From: Paraburkholderia bannensis
GTDB lineage: Bacteria > Pseudomonadota > Gammaproteobacteria > Burkholderiales > Burkholderiaceae
Length of the DNA: 64,000 bases
Reading direction: 5' to 3'
NCBI RefSeq assembly: GCF_014200455.1
Contig: NZ_JACHBW010000002.1
Span: forward strand, 434,001 to 498,000
The notes under the pieces were generated by a model. That model did no database searches. It saw nothing but the letters and a program-made list of their open reading frames with translations, and was not told where the DNA came from. The translations under genes and the position numbers were made by a program. Positions 27,135 through 35,097 of the stretch are shown piece after piece (position 1 is the first letter of the stretch; the number at the start of each line of letters is the position of its first letter).

Positions 27135-27482
27135 TCACTTTTCTTTGAATTTTTCGGCGAGCGTTTTCACCAGTTCGACCACGATGGTCTGATCCGAGGG
27201 TCGTAGTTGACCGATGCTCCGAGCAATCATTGCGGCTCGATCATCGAGAGTCGCTGGTACGTCGGATAGAAGTTCATCAAGTCTGCAACCAAACAAATCG
27301 GCGAGTTCGATCAATCGGATGACTGTCGGTATTGCGATTCCCTGCTCCACCCGAGAAATCGCTCCGAGGCCCAATCCCAATTTTTCGGCGACGTCTTCCT
27401 GCGTGTAGCCAGCTTGCGTGCGTTTTCGCGCGATCGCCTTTCCAACCGCTTGAGCCAACACCCGCTGCGCCTCTCTATTCAT
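27135..27482 (-). CDS. XRE-family transcriptional regulator
   Basis: 115 residues. The N-terminal helix-turn-helix (about 15-70) reads KRTQAGYTQEDVAEKLGLGLGAISRVEQGIAIP, followed by a helical C-terminal part (DQTIVVELVKTLAEKFKEK) for dimerisation. A perfect palindrome (27551-27569) lies 69 bp upstream, between this gene and the divergent 27732 gene, and is its likely operator. It may control the nearby restriction genes or the element's lysogeny-like state. Confidence 0.88.
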   Translation of the reverse strand: MNREAQRVLAQAVGKAIARKRTQAGYTQEDVAEKLGLGLGAISRVEQGIAIPTVIRLIELADLFGCRLDELLSDVPATLDDRAAMIARSIGQLRPSDQTIVVELVKTLAEKFKEK

Positions 27483-27550
27483 ACCCTCTCCCGTGAAGGG
27501 AGCAATCCTTACAGGCACCCCACTTGCAAAACAGAGCGTTAAACGGCTAA

Positions 27551-27569
27551 ATATCCCTTTTAGGGATAT
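27551..27569. promoter_or_regulatory. Operator-like palindrome ATATCCCT-TTT-AGGGATAT
   Basis: Perfect 8-bp inverted repeat with a 3-bp centre in the divergent promoter region of the XRE gene. The TATCC...GGATA halves resemble HipB-type operators but with a spacing shorter by one base. Confidence 0.6.
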
Positions 27570-27731
27570 ATTGTCTGATACGCCGCGACGCGGCCCACTT
27601 CCTCCACGCCGCCAATTGCTGCTTCGGAAATCGATCCAACTCGTTGATTTTTCTATAAAAATCAGTGTACGAGGCCCAAAACGCTGGATAGTATGGAGCT
27701 GTCGATTTGACAGATTCATTCGGAGAAAACT

Positions 27732-28106
27732 ATGAGCGTGAAGGCGGAAGTGAAGGGTTTGAACGCGGGCGAAGCGGTTGCAGCGCAAGCTGGCGGCGTG
27801 GACGGCGCAAAAAACAACGCGGGAGAGATGCAGAAAAAAGACAAACCGGCACGGAAGACGGAGGCGACGGATACGCCCGAGAAGTTCAAGGCGACGCTGG
27901 CCGATCTCGATGAGCAGCGCACGGCACTCGCGAAATCGGCCATCGAGCAACTGAAGCCCGGTCGCCCGTTCGATCCCGTCGTGGTCCGCCAGATCAACAA
28001 GATCGAGACGAAGAAGAATCGCCTGATCGTGTCGCGATTCGCCTCGCTGCTTCGGAAGAACAATCCGGCAGTTCAGGCCATCGTTCACCAGATCATCGAA
28101 ATCTGA
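27732..28106 (+). CDS. Hypothetical charged protein
   Basis: 124 residues with no recognised family. The first 55 residues are rich in Ala, Gly and Lys and probably disordered. The rest (TPEKFKATLADLDEQRTALAKSAIEQL...RLIVSRFASLLRKNNPAVQAIVHQIIEI) looks entirely helical, with coiled-coil potential. It is divergent from the XRE regulator across a shared palindrome. Two hairpins follow it. Confidence 0.65.
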   Translation: MSVKAEVKGLNAGEAVAAQAGGVDGAKNNAGEMQKKDKPARKTEATDTPEKFKATLADLDEQRTALAKSAIEQLKPGRPFDPVVVRQINKIETKKNRLIVSRFASLLRKNNPAVQAIVHQIIEI

Positions 28107-28130
28107 CCGCCGCCCGTGCCGATGAGCTAC

Positions 28131-28190
28131 CGGGCGCATTTCGATGCGCCCGTAAATCGAATTCGCGTCATGTCATCCGTGGCATGACGC
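28131..28190. promoter_or_regulatory. Two consecutive hairpins after the 27732 gene
   Basis: First: CGGGCGCAT-TTCG-ATGCGCCCG (28131-28152), a perfect 9-bp stem with a TTCG tetraloop. Second: GCGTCATG / CATGACGC (28165-28190) with a 10-nt loop. Neither has a T run. They may end the upstream transcript or lie in the leader of the 28271 operon. Confidence 0.5.
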
Positions 28191-28270
28191 ATCGGGGCGT
28201 TGCGTTCGCTCACATAGTCGGAGCGCAACGAAATAGAAGCAGCAATACCAACAGATAACAAGGTCAACAA

Positions 28271-29536
28271 ATGACGTTGAAGGTTGCAACAACAATCGCG
28301 ATCGGGGTTAGTGCAGTCCTGATTTCGGCGTGCGGAGGCGGAGGCGGTGGTTCGGCATCGACGGCTTCCGCTCCTACCACGGCCTCGGCACCGACTACGG
28401 CTTCCGCTCCCACCACGGCATCGGCCCCCACCGCAGCAACACCTATTCCGGTTCAGGCATCGTCGTATCTAAACAAGATGGCTGCTGCCGCCGCAATCGG
28501 TCCGCAGCCGCTTCCATCCGAAGTCACCCAAGGCAACGCCGTTGCGTTCGGTGACTTCTTTCAGGACGGCACGTATTCGATGGTCACCGCCACTTGCGCC
28601 GACACGAATTGCGGTGGCCCCGGTGGAAACGGCACGATCCACTTCTACAAGCTGATCAGCGGACAATGGGTCGATCACACGTCCGATATCCTGTCCGACA
28701 ATACCGGTTGCGATCACCCGCGCAAAGCAATCGTCGCCGACTTCAACGGCTCCGGCAAACCCGGCGTATTCTTCGCGTGCCACGGCGTGGACTCGGCACC
28801 GTTTGCAGGCGAACAACCTCGCATTCTGCTGCCGCAAGCAAACGGCAAGTACACGAACACGTTGCTCCCGTTCACCGGCTATTTCCACAGCGCTTCTGCT
28901 GCCGATTTCAACGGCAAGGGATACGCCGATATCGTGGTGGCCGATCCGAGCGTCAACAAATCGCCGTACTTTCTCGTGAATAACGGCGACGGCACGTTCA
29001 CCGCCGACAAATCGATTCGACTACCGGCCACCATGCTTCCGTATGATCCGACGACGGGTGCGCCGCAGGACAACTGCATTTCGGCTGGCTGCTCCGCCGA
29101 AATCGACACGGCCGAACTGATCGATTTCAGCGGCACTGGCAAGTTCGATCTGTTCCTTGGTGGACGCTCTCTCGATCCCGAGGGCATCGGCAACTGGATT
29201 CCGACGATCTTCCACAACCAGGGGAACAACACGTATTCGCAGAGCAACGTGACCACGCTGCCGTACAGCACGACGTATCAAACGGCGCTCGATATCGTCT
29301 ACACGAATGGCTCGATCTATCTGACCAACGTGCAGAGCATGCCGAATGGATCTGCATCGGTTTACGGATACAGCGACATTGAGAAGGACAGCGGCACCAA
29401 CTTCCAGACGAACGCAACTCTCTGGAATGGAACGGCTCCGTTCGCGAATTCGATGACGTGGATTAACTGGATCGTTCCGTATCAGGGAAAGATCGACGCG
29501 ATGAACTCGACGTACAACGTCTCGGTGTCGCAGTAA
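28271..29536 (+). CDS. FG-GAP/VCBS-repeat lipoprotein
   Basis: 421 residues. The signal peptide ends in the lipobox ISAC, followed by a Gly run and a linker with four copies of an APTTAS-type hexapeptide. The body contains at least three calcium-loop-like FG-GAP units: DFNGSGKPGVFF, DFNGKGYADIVV and DFSGTGKFDLFL, suggesting a beta-propeller. It is probably surface- or periplasm-exposed and is the first gene of a five-gene operon. Its codon use is closer to the host than that of the methyltransferase. Substrate or partner unknown. Confidence 0.8.
   Translation: MTLKVATTIAIGVSAVLISACGGGGGGSASTASAPTTASAPTTASAPTTASAPTAATPIPVQASSYLNKMAAAAAIGPQPLPSEVTQGNAVAFGDFFQDGTYSMVTATCADTNCGGPGGNGTIHFYKLISGQWVDHTSDILSDNTGCDHPRKAIVADFNGSGKPGVFFACHGVDSAPFAGEQPRILLPQANGKYTNTLLPFTGYFHSASAADFNGKGYADIVVADPSVNKSPYFLVNNGDGTFTADKSIRLPATMLPYDPTTGAPQDNCISAGCSAEIDTAELIDFSGTGKFDLFLGGRSLDPEGIGNWIPTIFHNQGNNTYSQSNVTTLPYSTTYQTALDIVYTNGSIYLTNVQSMPNGSASVYGYSDIEKDSGTNFQTNATLWNGTAPFANSMTWINWIVPYQGKIDAMNSTYNVSVSQ
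28366..28440 (+). repeat. 18-nt imperfect tandem repeats in the lipoprotein linker
   Basis: About four copies encode the hexapeptide A-S-A-P-T-T after the lipobox and form a flexible Pro/Thr tether. Confidence 0.65.
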
Positions 29537-29545
29537 ACGCGAAAA

Positions 29546-29570
29546 CGACGCCACTGGTTCGGTGGCGTCG
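29546..29570 (+). terminator. Hairpin between operon genes
   Basis: Perfect 9-bp stem CGACGCCAC / GTGGCGTCG with loop TGGTTCG and no T run. It may be an attenuator or an mRNA-processing barrier within the operon. Confidence 0.45.
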
Positions 29571-29590
29571 TATCAACGATCACTCGCTCA

Positions 29591-29956
29591 ATGAAAACAG
29601 CCAATATCCTGATCGGCGTCGTGTTGCTCGCCGGATCGACTTGTGCTTCCGCTCAAGACGATAATCCGGCGAAGCAGTGGAAGCATGCCGCCAACGAAGC
29701 AAACAATGTATTCCTCGCTGGCCGCAAGCTCTACGACAGCGGGAACGCGCCGCCGACCTGTGCATCCGCGCTAAAACAACAGTTCGAACTTGGACAGAAG
29801 GTCGAAGCTGAACTCAATACCGCACTGAAAGTCGTCAATGGAATGGGCGGCATGCAGAACCCGAACGCCAAAGCGTACTTCGCGGACACGCTTCGCACCG
29901 CGAGCAGCGAAGTCGTTGCACTCGATTCGAACACGATATCCAGTTGCGGACTGTAA
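29591..29956 (+). CDS. Small secreted hypothetical protein
   Basis: 121 residues with a clear signal peptide (cleavage near CASA-QD). The mature part has two Cys residues (TCASALK near the middle and SSCGL at the end), which may form a disulfide, and is otherwise helical. No family was recognised. It belongs to the 28271-30824 operon. Confidence 0.7.
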   Translation: MKTANILIGVVLLAGSTCASAQDDNPAKQWKHAANEANNVFLAGRKLYDSGNAPPTCASALKQQFELGQKVEAELNTALKVVNGMGGMQNPNAKAYFADTLRTASSEVVALDSNTISSCGL

Positions 29957-29962
29957 CGGCCT

Positions 29963-30265
29963 ATGAAGATGGCTAGCTGCCGCAGTTGCGGCAATTCGAT
30001 CTGGAACACGACAAAACAATGCCCGGTATGTGGCACAAAGCAACGCGGAGCCAGAGCAAACGTCCGCAGGGAAAACACCGCCCCGAACGCGCGTGACGTG
30101 TCCGGCCTATACCTGCTTCTCTTCGGGTTTTTCTACCTGAAATACAAGGGATGGCACCGCGCTGCACTCGCTCATTTCCTCATGTGCTTCTTCATGATGG
30201 GAACCATGTGGCTCGCTCTTCCATTCTTTGCAAAGCGGTTCGTAGATTATTTCGAAGAACTTTAA
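29963..30265 (+). CDS. Zinc-ribbon membrane protein
   Basis: 100 residues. An N-terminal zinc ribbon, CRSCGN...CPVCG (two CxxC pairs, 6-23), is followed by a basic linker and two hydrophobic segments: SGLYLLLFGFFYLKYKG and AALAHFLMCFFMMGTMWLALPFF. The cytosolic zinc ribbon with membrane helices resembles zf-ribbon/TM2-like small proteins. It starts 6 bp after the previous stop. Confidence 0.72.
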   Translation: MKMASCRSCGNSIWNTTKQCPVCGTKQRGARANVRRENTAPNARDVSGLYLLLFGFFYLKYKGWHRAALAHFLMCFFMMGTMWLALPFFAKRFVDYFEEL

Positions 30266-30270
30266 ACGAT

Positions 30271-30624
30271 ATGAAAAACATCACCATTGCTGCCCTGCTG
30301 TTTGCCGTATCCACTGCCGCCTTCGCCGATGGTCCCGCTTTCAATTGTGCGAAAGCATCGTCCAAGGTCGAAAAGGTCATCTGCGCAGATCCGACACTTG
30401 CATCTGCCGATTCGGTGAACGCCGACATGTACAAGGAAGCGCTGCAAACGACCGGTAACCAAAACCGCGTCAAGCAGGAACAGCGCCAGTGGCTCAAGAC
30501 GCGAAATGCTTGTCAGACCGCCGATTGCATCGCGAAAGCATATGACACGCGCTACAACCAGCTTCAACGCGAACGCCTCACGAATAGCGGTGCGGTCAAC
30601 CTCGACGGATCGACTGGTCATTAA
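30271..30624 (+). CDS. LprI-like secreted protein (DUF1311 type)
   Basis: 117 residues from ATG 30271. A signal peptide (MKNITIAALLFAVSTAAFA) precedes a domain with FNCAKASSKVEKVICADPTLASADSVNADMY and KQEQRQWLKTRNACQTADCIAKAYDTR, the pattern of LprI/YecT-type proteins. Four Cys probably form two disulfides. Related proteins include lysozyme inhibitors; that role is not shown here. It starts 6 bp after the previous gene. Confidence 0.82.
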   Translation: MKNITIAALLFAVSTAAFADGPAFNCAKASSKVEKVICADPTLASADSVNADMYKEALQTTGNQNRVKQEQRQWLKTRNACQTADCIAKAYDTRYNQLQRERLTNSGAVNLDGSTGH

Positions 30625-30824
30625 TGCCCATGAACGTCAAACGACATCTCATTGTTGCCGCCGTCTTCGGAGTTTTCGGGTTCGGATTGGGACTCGCGTT
30701 TGAGGTATTCGAATGGCTGGCCTTTAACGACAACAACTTCTCGTGGTCCATGCCGAAATTCATGGGGCTCGTCTGCGCCCTCCTCGGCGCACTCGAACCG
30801 TTCAGGCACGAGAAGAGCACCTGA
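30624..30824 (+). CDS. Small membrane protein
   Basis: 66 residues with two predicted membrane helices (LIVAAVFGVFGFGLGLAFEV and FMGLVCALLGALEPF). The start ATG overlaps the preceding stop (TAATG), suggesting coupled translation; a second ATG at 30630 is possible. Last gene of the secreted-protein operon. Function unknown. Confidence 0.65.
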   Translation: MPMNVKRHLIVAAVFGVFGFGLGLAFEVFEWLAFNDNNFSWSMPKFMGLVCALLGALEPFRHEKST

Positions 30825-30883
30825 ACACTTGATCCAACAAGTCCTTCGGCCAACATACGAAAACGGTCGCGGACTCGACCGAA

Positions 30884-30912
30884 AACCAGGGCACCCTGCC
30901 CTGGTTTTTTTT
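30884..30912 (+). terminator. Terminator of the 28271-30824 operon
   Basis: Perfect 10-bp stem AACCAGGGCA / TGCCCTGGTT with loop CCC and a long T run. Confidence 0.9.
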
Positions 30913-30952
30913 TCGCCTATCGAATTCGCATCATCACCATCGGAGTAACGCC

Positions 30953-31279
30953 ATGTCCAATAACAACGATCAGTCTACGTCCGCCAACAATCCGTTTGCA
31001 GGCTTCCCCGTTCCCTTGATCGAACTCGGGCGCGTCGTTGTCACGCGTGCCGTACTCGAACACCTCGAACGTGAAGCCGCCGATATCTATCCGTACCTGC
31101 GTCGTCACGAACATGGCGACTGGGGCGACGTTACGCCGAAAGATGCCGAGGCAAACCTGTTGGGAGCTATCCACGGCGGACGCACATTCTCGGCGTACGA
31201 GGTCGCGGGCAAGCGCGTATGGATCATCACGGAAGGCGATCAATCCTCGACCTGTGTACTATTCCCGAGCGAATACTAA
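30953..31279 (+). CDS. Plasmid/island-type small hypothetical protein
   Basis: 108 residues. The wording ELGRVVVTRAVLEHLE...HEHGDWGDVTPKDAEANLL...SAYEVAGKRVWIITEGDQS...LFPSEY matches a small protein family that I recall from plasmids and integrative elements (GDWGDV...ITEADRS...LLPEEY). That family has no established function. GGAG lies 9 bp before the ATG. It is followed closely by the SIR2 gene. Confidence 0.75.
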   Translation: MSNNNDQSTSANNPFAGFPVPLIELGRVVVTRAVLEHLEREAADIYPYLRRHEHGDWGDVTPKDAEANLLGAIHGGRTFSAYEVAGKRVWIITEGDQSSTCVLFPSEY

Positions 31280-31290
31280 AGCGAAGACGA

Positions 31291-32106
31291 ATGGACGTAA
31301 CCCAACAAATCGAAGCCGCTGCCGAACTGATCCGAAACGCGAATGGCATCCTCATCACGGACGGCGCCCGTATGGGCCTTGATTCCGGCCTGCCTGACTT
31401 TCGCGGTGACGATGGCTTCTGGCGTGCCTACCCTGCATTGCGTGCCGAAGGTATCGGATTTATGGACATCGCCAACGGCGAAGCGTTCAAACGCGATCCG
31501 GTTCGGGCATGGGGCTTTTACGGTCATCGGCTCAACCTCTATCGACGTACCGCGCCGTACGAAGGGTTCAACATTCTGCGTCGATGGGCCTCCGCGAAAG
31601 AACACGGCGCGTTCGTTTTCACCAGCAATGTCGATGGTCAGTTCCAGAAGGCTGGCTTCGAAGCGAACCGGATTCTCGAATGCCACGGTTCGATTCATCG
31701 CCTGCAATGCACGCGGCCATGCTCACACGAAACATGGTCGGCAGACGATTTCCATGCCGAAGTGGATGAAGAGCATTGCGCACTGACATCGGCACTTCCG
31801 CGATGCCCGAAATGTGGCAGTGTCGCGCGCCCGAATATCCTAATGCTCGACGACGATGACTGGAATGACTACGCGATCCGGCGTCGGCGTTTGCGATTCG
31901 AAGCGTGGCTGGCGGGCGTCGAAAGGATGGCAATCGTAGAAGTCGGAGTAGTTCGAACCGCGCCGAGCGTTCACGGGGTTCCCGAGATGACCAGATCGCA
32001 AGTCATTCGGATCAATCGGCCTGCCGATGCGATTGATCCGAAGAGGGGTATCAATATCTGCGGTGGTGCGCTAGGTATCTTAAGGCAGCTGAGCGGATTC
32101 ATTTGA
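31291..32106 (+). CDS. SIR2-family protein with altered NAD-binding motif
   Basis: 271 residues from ATG 31291. Sirtuin hallmarks are GLDSGLPDFRG (29-39), FTSNVDGQFQKAGF with the conserved Asn (113), ECHGSIH with the catalytic His (132), and two Cys pairs for zinc (CTRPC, CPKC). The usual GAGMG loop reads GARMG (25-29), and the later GAGTA-type strand reads GVVRTAPSV, so two NAD-pocket positions differ from the family. It may be a weak or altered NAD-consuming enzyme. It follows the 30953 gene after 11 bp and may share its transcript. Confidence 0.85.
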   Translation: MDVTQQIEAAAELIRNANGILITDGARMGLDSGLPDFRGDDGFWRAYPALRAEGIGFMDIANGEAFKRDPVRAWGFYGHRLNLYRRTAPYEGFNILRRWASAKEHGAFVFTSNVDGQFQKAGFEANRILECHGSIHRLQCTRPCSHETWSADDFHAEVDEEHCALTSALPRCPKCGSVARPNILMLDDDDWNDYAIRRRRLRFEAWLAGVERMAIVEVGVVRTAPSVHGVPEMTRSQVIRINRPADAIDPKRGINICGGALGILRQLSGFI

Positions 32107-32138
32107 TTAAACGGTTGCTTGCCAGCACAACAGCCAGA

Positions 32139-32501
32139 CTATGAAAAAGACGACCCCTCGACACGCAGCAAGAGCGAGGCTGCTTCGTTAATCAACGACA
32201 CAGCTGCATTGATCGTTGATGAGCGAGAAGTGTCTTGTCCGCTAAGCATCGTGATCGTTGCTCGAACCGACGCAAACTGCTGCGAGAGTCGGATGAGGTG
32301 CAATCCACTCGGCCCCCTTACCGCCGACAGCCAATTTTGAGCGGTTCGCTCACTGGCGCCGGTCATGCGCGCCAAAGTCTTTACGGCATGCCTAGAGTTC
32401 CCCATCTCCTGCTTCAACGCAACAGCGATAGCAAAAGCATATTCGCTGTCGGAGATCCGCTTTAGCTCACTCGGCAAATTTCTGCGTGTTTCCCGCAACA
32501 T
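32139..32501 (-). CDS. Helix-turn-helix DNA-binding protein
   Basis: 120 residues from ATG 32501 with GGAGG 9-13 bp upstream. The central AVKTLARMTGASERTAQNWLSAVRGPSGLHLIRLS is a clear helix-turn-helix. The rest is helical with no enzymatic motif. It is divergent from the serine recombinase gene with a 102-bp shared promoter region, so it is a likely regulator of the recombinase-ParB cassette. An upstream in-frame extension to 32693 was rejected. Confidence 0.7.
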   Translation of the reverse strand: MLRETRRNLPSELKRISDSEYAFAIAVALKQEMGNSRHAVKTLARMTGASERTAQNWLSAVRGPSGLHLIRLSQQFASVRATITMLSGQDTSRSSTINAAVSLINEAASLLLRVEGSSFS

Positions 32502-32603
32502 CTTTCCGGCCTCCGAAAGTATATTGGTTAAGACCTCGACGCAAACGGTAACGCGATGTGCAGAAATTGAACGGCAGCGGTTTCCACAGTAACGGGGAAC
32601 ATT

Positions 32604-34196
32604 GTGAGCGGGAGTGGACGAAGAAGTCGCACGGCTGGAGAAAGTGGCGGGCAAGAACGTGCCGCCGCCTATGTGCGCATGTCCACGGAACACCAGCAGT
32701 ACTCGACGGAAAACCAGCGGGACGTGATCTCTACATTTGCGGTCACTCGCAATCTGAACATCGTCAAGGTCTATGCCGACGAAGGAAAAAGTGGCTTACG
32801 TCTCGAAGGCCGCGATCAACTGAAGACGCTCCTGCGGGATGTCGAATCAGGCGAGGCGGAATTCAGCGTCATCTTGGTCTACGACGTCAGCCGTTGGGGC
32901 CGCTTTCAAGATCCCGACGAGAGTGCCAGTTACGAAATCCGCTGCAAACAGGCTGGTGTTCGCGTACTGTACTGCGCCGAACAGTTCGAGAATGATGGGA
33001 GCGCAGTCTCTAGCATCATCAAGAACGTGAAGCGCACGATGGCCGGGGAATATAGTCGTGAACTGAGCGTCAAGGTTCACGCGGGTCAAATGCGCCTGAT
33101 CCAGCTCGGCGTGCGCCAAGGCGGCCCCGCCGGATACGGTCTGCGCCGCATGCTGATCGACCATACCGGTCTGCACAAACAGGAGTTGAACTCCGGCGAC
33201 TACAAGTCTATTCAGACTGATCGGGTAATCCTTGTACCCGGTCCGACCGAGGAAACCGATACTGTTCGCTGGATATACAAGGCTTTCGTTGAGGAAGGGT
33301 TGACTGAGTCCGAAATCGCCGCTCTCCTCAATCATCAGGGAAAAACGACAGACCGAGGAAGAATTTGGACGCGCGGTACAGTCCATCAGATTTTGATCAA
33401 CGACAAGTACGTCGGAGACAATGTCTGGAACCGGACATCGTTCAAGCTAAAGGAAAGGCGCGTTAAAAACCCTCCCGCAGCATGGGCACGGTCGGAGGGT
33501 GCTTTCGATGCAATCGTTGACCGTTTAATGTTCAACGCGGCCCGCCAGATAATACTCGCGCGTTCTTACAGGCTCAGCGATGCAGAGATGCTGACTGTGC
33601 TGCGCAAAATTCTCCTGCGACACGGCTATCTATCTGGAATTCTAATCGACGAATCCATAGATTGCCCATCGAGCAGCGCATTTTCCAGTCGCTTTGGCAG
33701 TCTGGTTCGCACCTACAGCTTAATCGGCTACACCCCGGACCGCGACTATCGTTACCTCGAAATCAACCGACGCCTGCGGGAATTGCACCCTAGCATCGTC
33801 GCCGAGGCGATGGACGCCATGTCAACAGTCGGCGCTGTCGTCGAACGCAACCAGTCCAGCGACCTACTCTGTGTGAATAGTGAATTTTCGGTCTCGCTGG
33901 TGCTATGCCGATGCCGCACAACAGATGCAGGAAGTAACCGCTGGATTATTCGGTTCGACACCGCGCTTAAGCCGGACATTACTGTGGCGGTGCGAATGGA
34001 GCCCGATGCCCTGTCAATTCGCGACTACTACCTGCTGCCAGCAATTGATGTGTGGACCAACAAATTGCGCCTCGAAGATCACAACGAATTCGGCTTTGAT
34101 GCATACCGATACGACGACCTGTCGATGCTTGTTTATCTGGGTCGCCGAGTTCCACTACACGGAGGGCGACATGGATGGCAGCAGCGAAAACAGTAA
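32604..34196 (+). CDS. Serine recombinase (resolvase/large recombinase type), cassette gene 1
   Basis: 530 residues from GTG 32604. The N-terminal resolvase domain (about 20-165) has the nucleophile Ser27 in AYVRMSTEHQQYSTENQ and LVYDVSRWGRFQD. The recombinase domain (about 185-300) has GGPAGYGLRRMLID and ALLNHQGKTTDRGRIWTRGTVHQIL. The C-terminal 220 residues lack the CxxC zinc ribbon of phage-type integrases and match nothing I know. The stop overlaps the next gene, a ParB-like protein, by 26 bp, followed by a second one with a 4-bp overlap. Confidence 0.85.
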   Translation: MSGSGRRSRTAGESGGQERAAAYVRMSTEHQQYSTENQRDVISTFAVTRNLNIVKVYADEGKSGLRLEGRDQLKTLLRDVESGEAEFSVILVYDVSRWGRFQDPDESASYEIRCKQAGVRVLYCAEQFENDGSAVSSIIKNVKRTMAGEYSRELSVKVHAGQMRLIQLGVRQGGPAGYGLRRMLIDHTGLHKQELNSGDYKSIQTDRVILVPGPTEETDTVRWIYKAFVEEGLTESEIAALLNHQGKTTDRGRIWTRGTVHQILINDKYVGDNVWNRTSFKLKERRVKNPPAAWARSEGAFDAIVDRLMFNAARQIILARSYRLSDAEMLTVLRKILLRHGYLSGILIDESIDCPSSSAFSSRFGSLVRTYSLIGYTPDRDYRYLEINRRLRELHPSIVAEAMDAMSTVGAVVERNQSSDLLCVNSEFSVSLVLCRCRTTDAGSNRWIIRFDTALKPDITVAVRMEPDALSIRDYYLLPAIDVWTNKLRLEDHNEFGFDAYRYDDLSMLVYLGRRVPLHGGRHGWQQRKQ

Positions 34197-35097
34197 GGCC
34201 GCTTCATTTTCACCGTCAACAAGGATCACCTTGATTTCGTCTGACCGACTAAGGGTACTGAATCCACGCACTCGCAACGCGCTTTTTTTCTCCCAACTAG
34301 TCGAGAACATTGCGATGGTGGGCCTTAAGAGGCCAATCAGCGTTGCCCGCGGTGGCAGCGATGACGAAGGAGACTGGTACGAAGTTCTCTGCGGACAGGG
34401 TCGGTTCGAAGCGTTGAAACATCTCGGCGAGACGATGATTCCCTGCTGCATCTTCGATGCGCCGCAAGTCGATCGCTATCTGATCTCATTAACAGAAAAC
34501 ATTGCCCGCCGTCGACACACGACCGAGGAACTGTTGAGTGGAATTCAAGTGCTTCGGAGTAGGGGATATAACTCCGAGCAAATCGCACGAAAAACCAATC
34601 TCGACGCCAGCTACATCACCAGCATCCTGCACCTGCTCGATAACGGGGAGCAGCGTCTGGTGCGCGCGGTAGAGAAGCGGGTCGTGCCGATTTGGCTCGC
34701 GGTTGAAATCTCCCGAGCTTCGAGTGAAGATGTCCAGAAAGCTCTACTCGAAGCCTACGAACAAGGGACGCTCAAGGGCGAGCAATTGCTGCGTGTGCGC
34801 AAACTGATCAGCAAGCGAGAGGCACTCGGAAAAACATATTATCCGAAGCCTACGTCAGTACGTGACGACGAGAAGCCGACACCACAGAAGCTGCTACGGA
34901 TCTACAAGACGGAAGTTCGGAGGCAACAACTCAACATCCAGAAGGCTCGCATCCAGGAGGAGCGACTTTTGTTGATTACATCGGCGATGCGCCGCTTCCT
35001 GTCAGACGACCATTTTCGTACCCTTCTTCGCGCCGAGCGCATCGTCGATATCCCAGAGGCCATTGCCCGTCGCATTCCCCCGGAGATGCTGCCATGA
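34171..35097 (+). CDS. ParB/RepB-like partition protein, cassette gene 2
   Basis: 308 residues from ATG 34171 with CGGAGGG upstream, starting inside the 3' end of the recombinase gene. A ParB N-terminal-like domain (about 15-110) contains FFSQLVENIAMVGLKRPISV, LCGQGRFEALKHLGE and SLTENIARRRHTTEEL. An HTH follows (RGYNSEQIARKTNLDASYITSIL). The C-terminal half is basic and helical. The ParB fold suggests CTP-dependent DNA clamping. No ParA ATPase gene is nearby. Confidence 0.82.
   Translation: MDGSSENSKAASFSPSTRITLISSDRLRVLNPRTRNALFFSQLVENIAMVGLKRPISVARGGSDDEGDWYEVLCGQGRFEALKHLGETMIPCCIFDAPQVDRYLISLTENIARRRHTTEELLSGIQVLRSRGYNSEQIARKTNLDASYITSILHLLDNGEQRLVRAVEKRVVPIWLAVEISRASSEDVQKALLEAYEQGTLKGEQLLRVRKLISKREALGKTYYPKPTSVRDDEKPTPQKLLRIYKTEVRRQQLNIQKARIQEERLLLITSAMRRFLSDDHFRTLLRAERIVDIPEAIARRIPPEMLP

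Noticed and set aside
32502..32693. N-terminal extension of the 32139 HTH protein
   Set aside because: It crosses the promoter and start of the divergent recombinase and lacks a start codon with a ribosome site; ATG 32501 with GGAGG is better.
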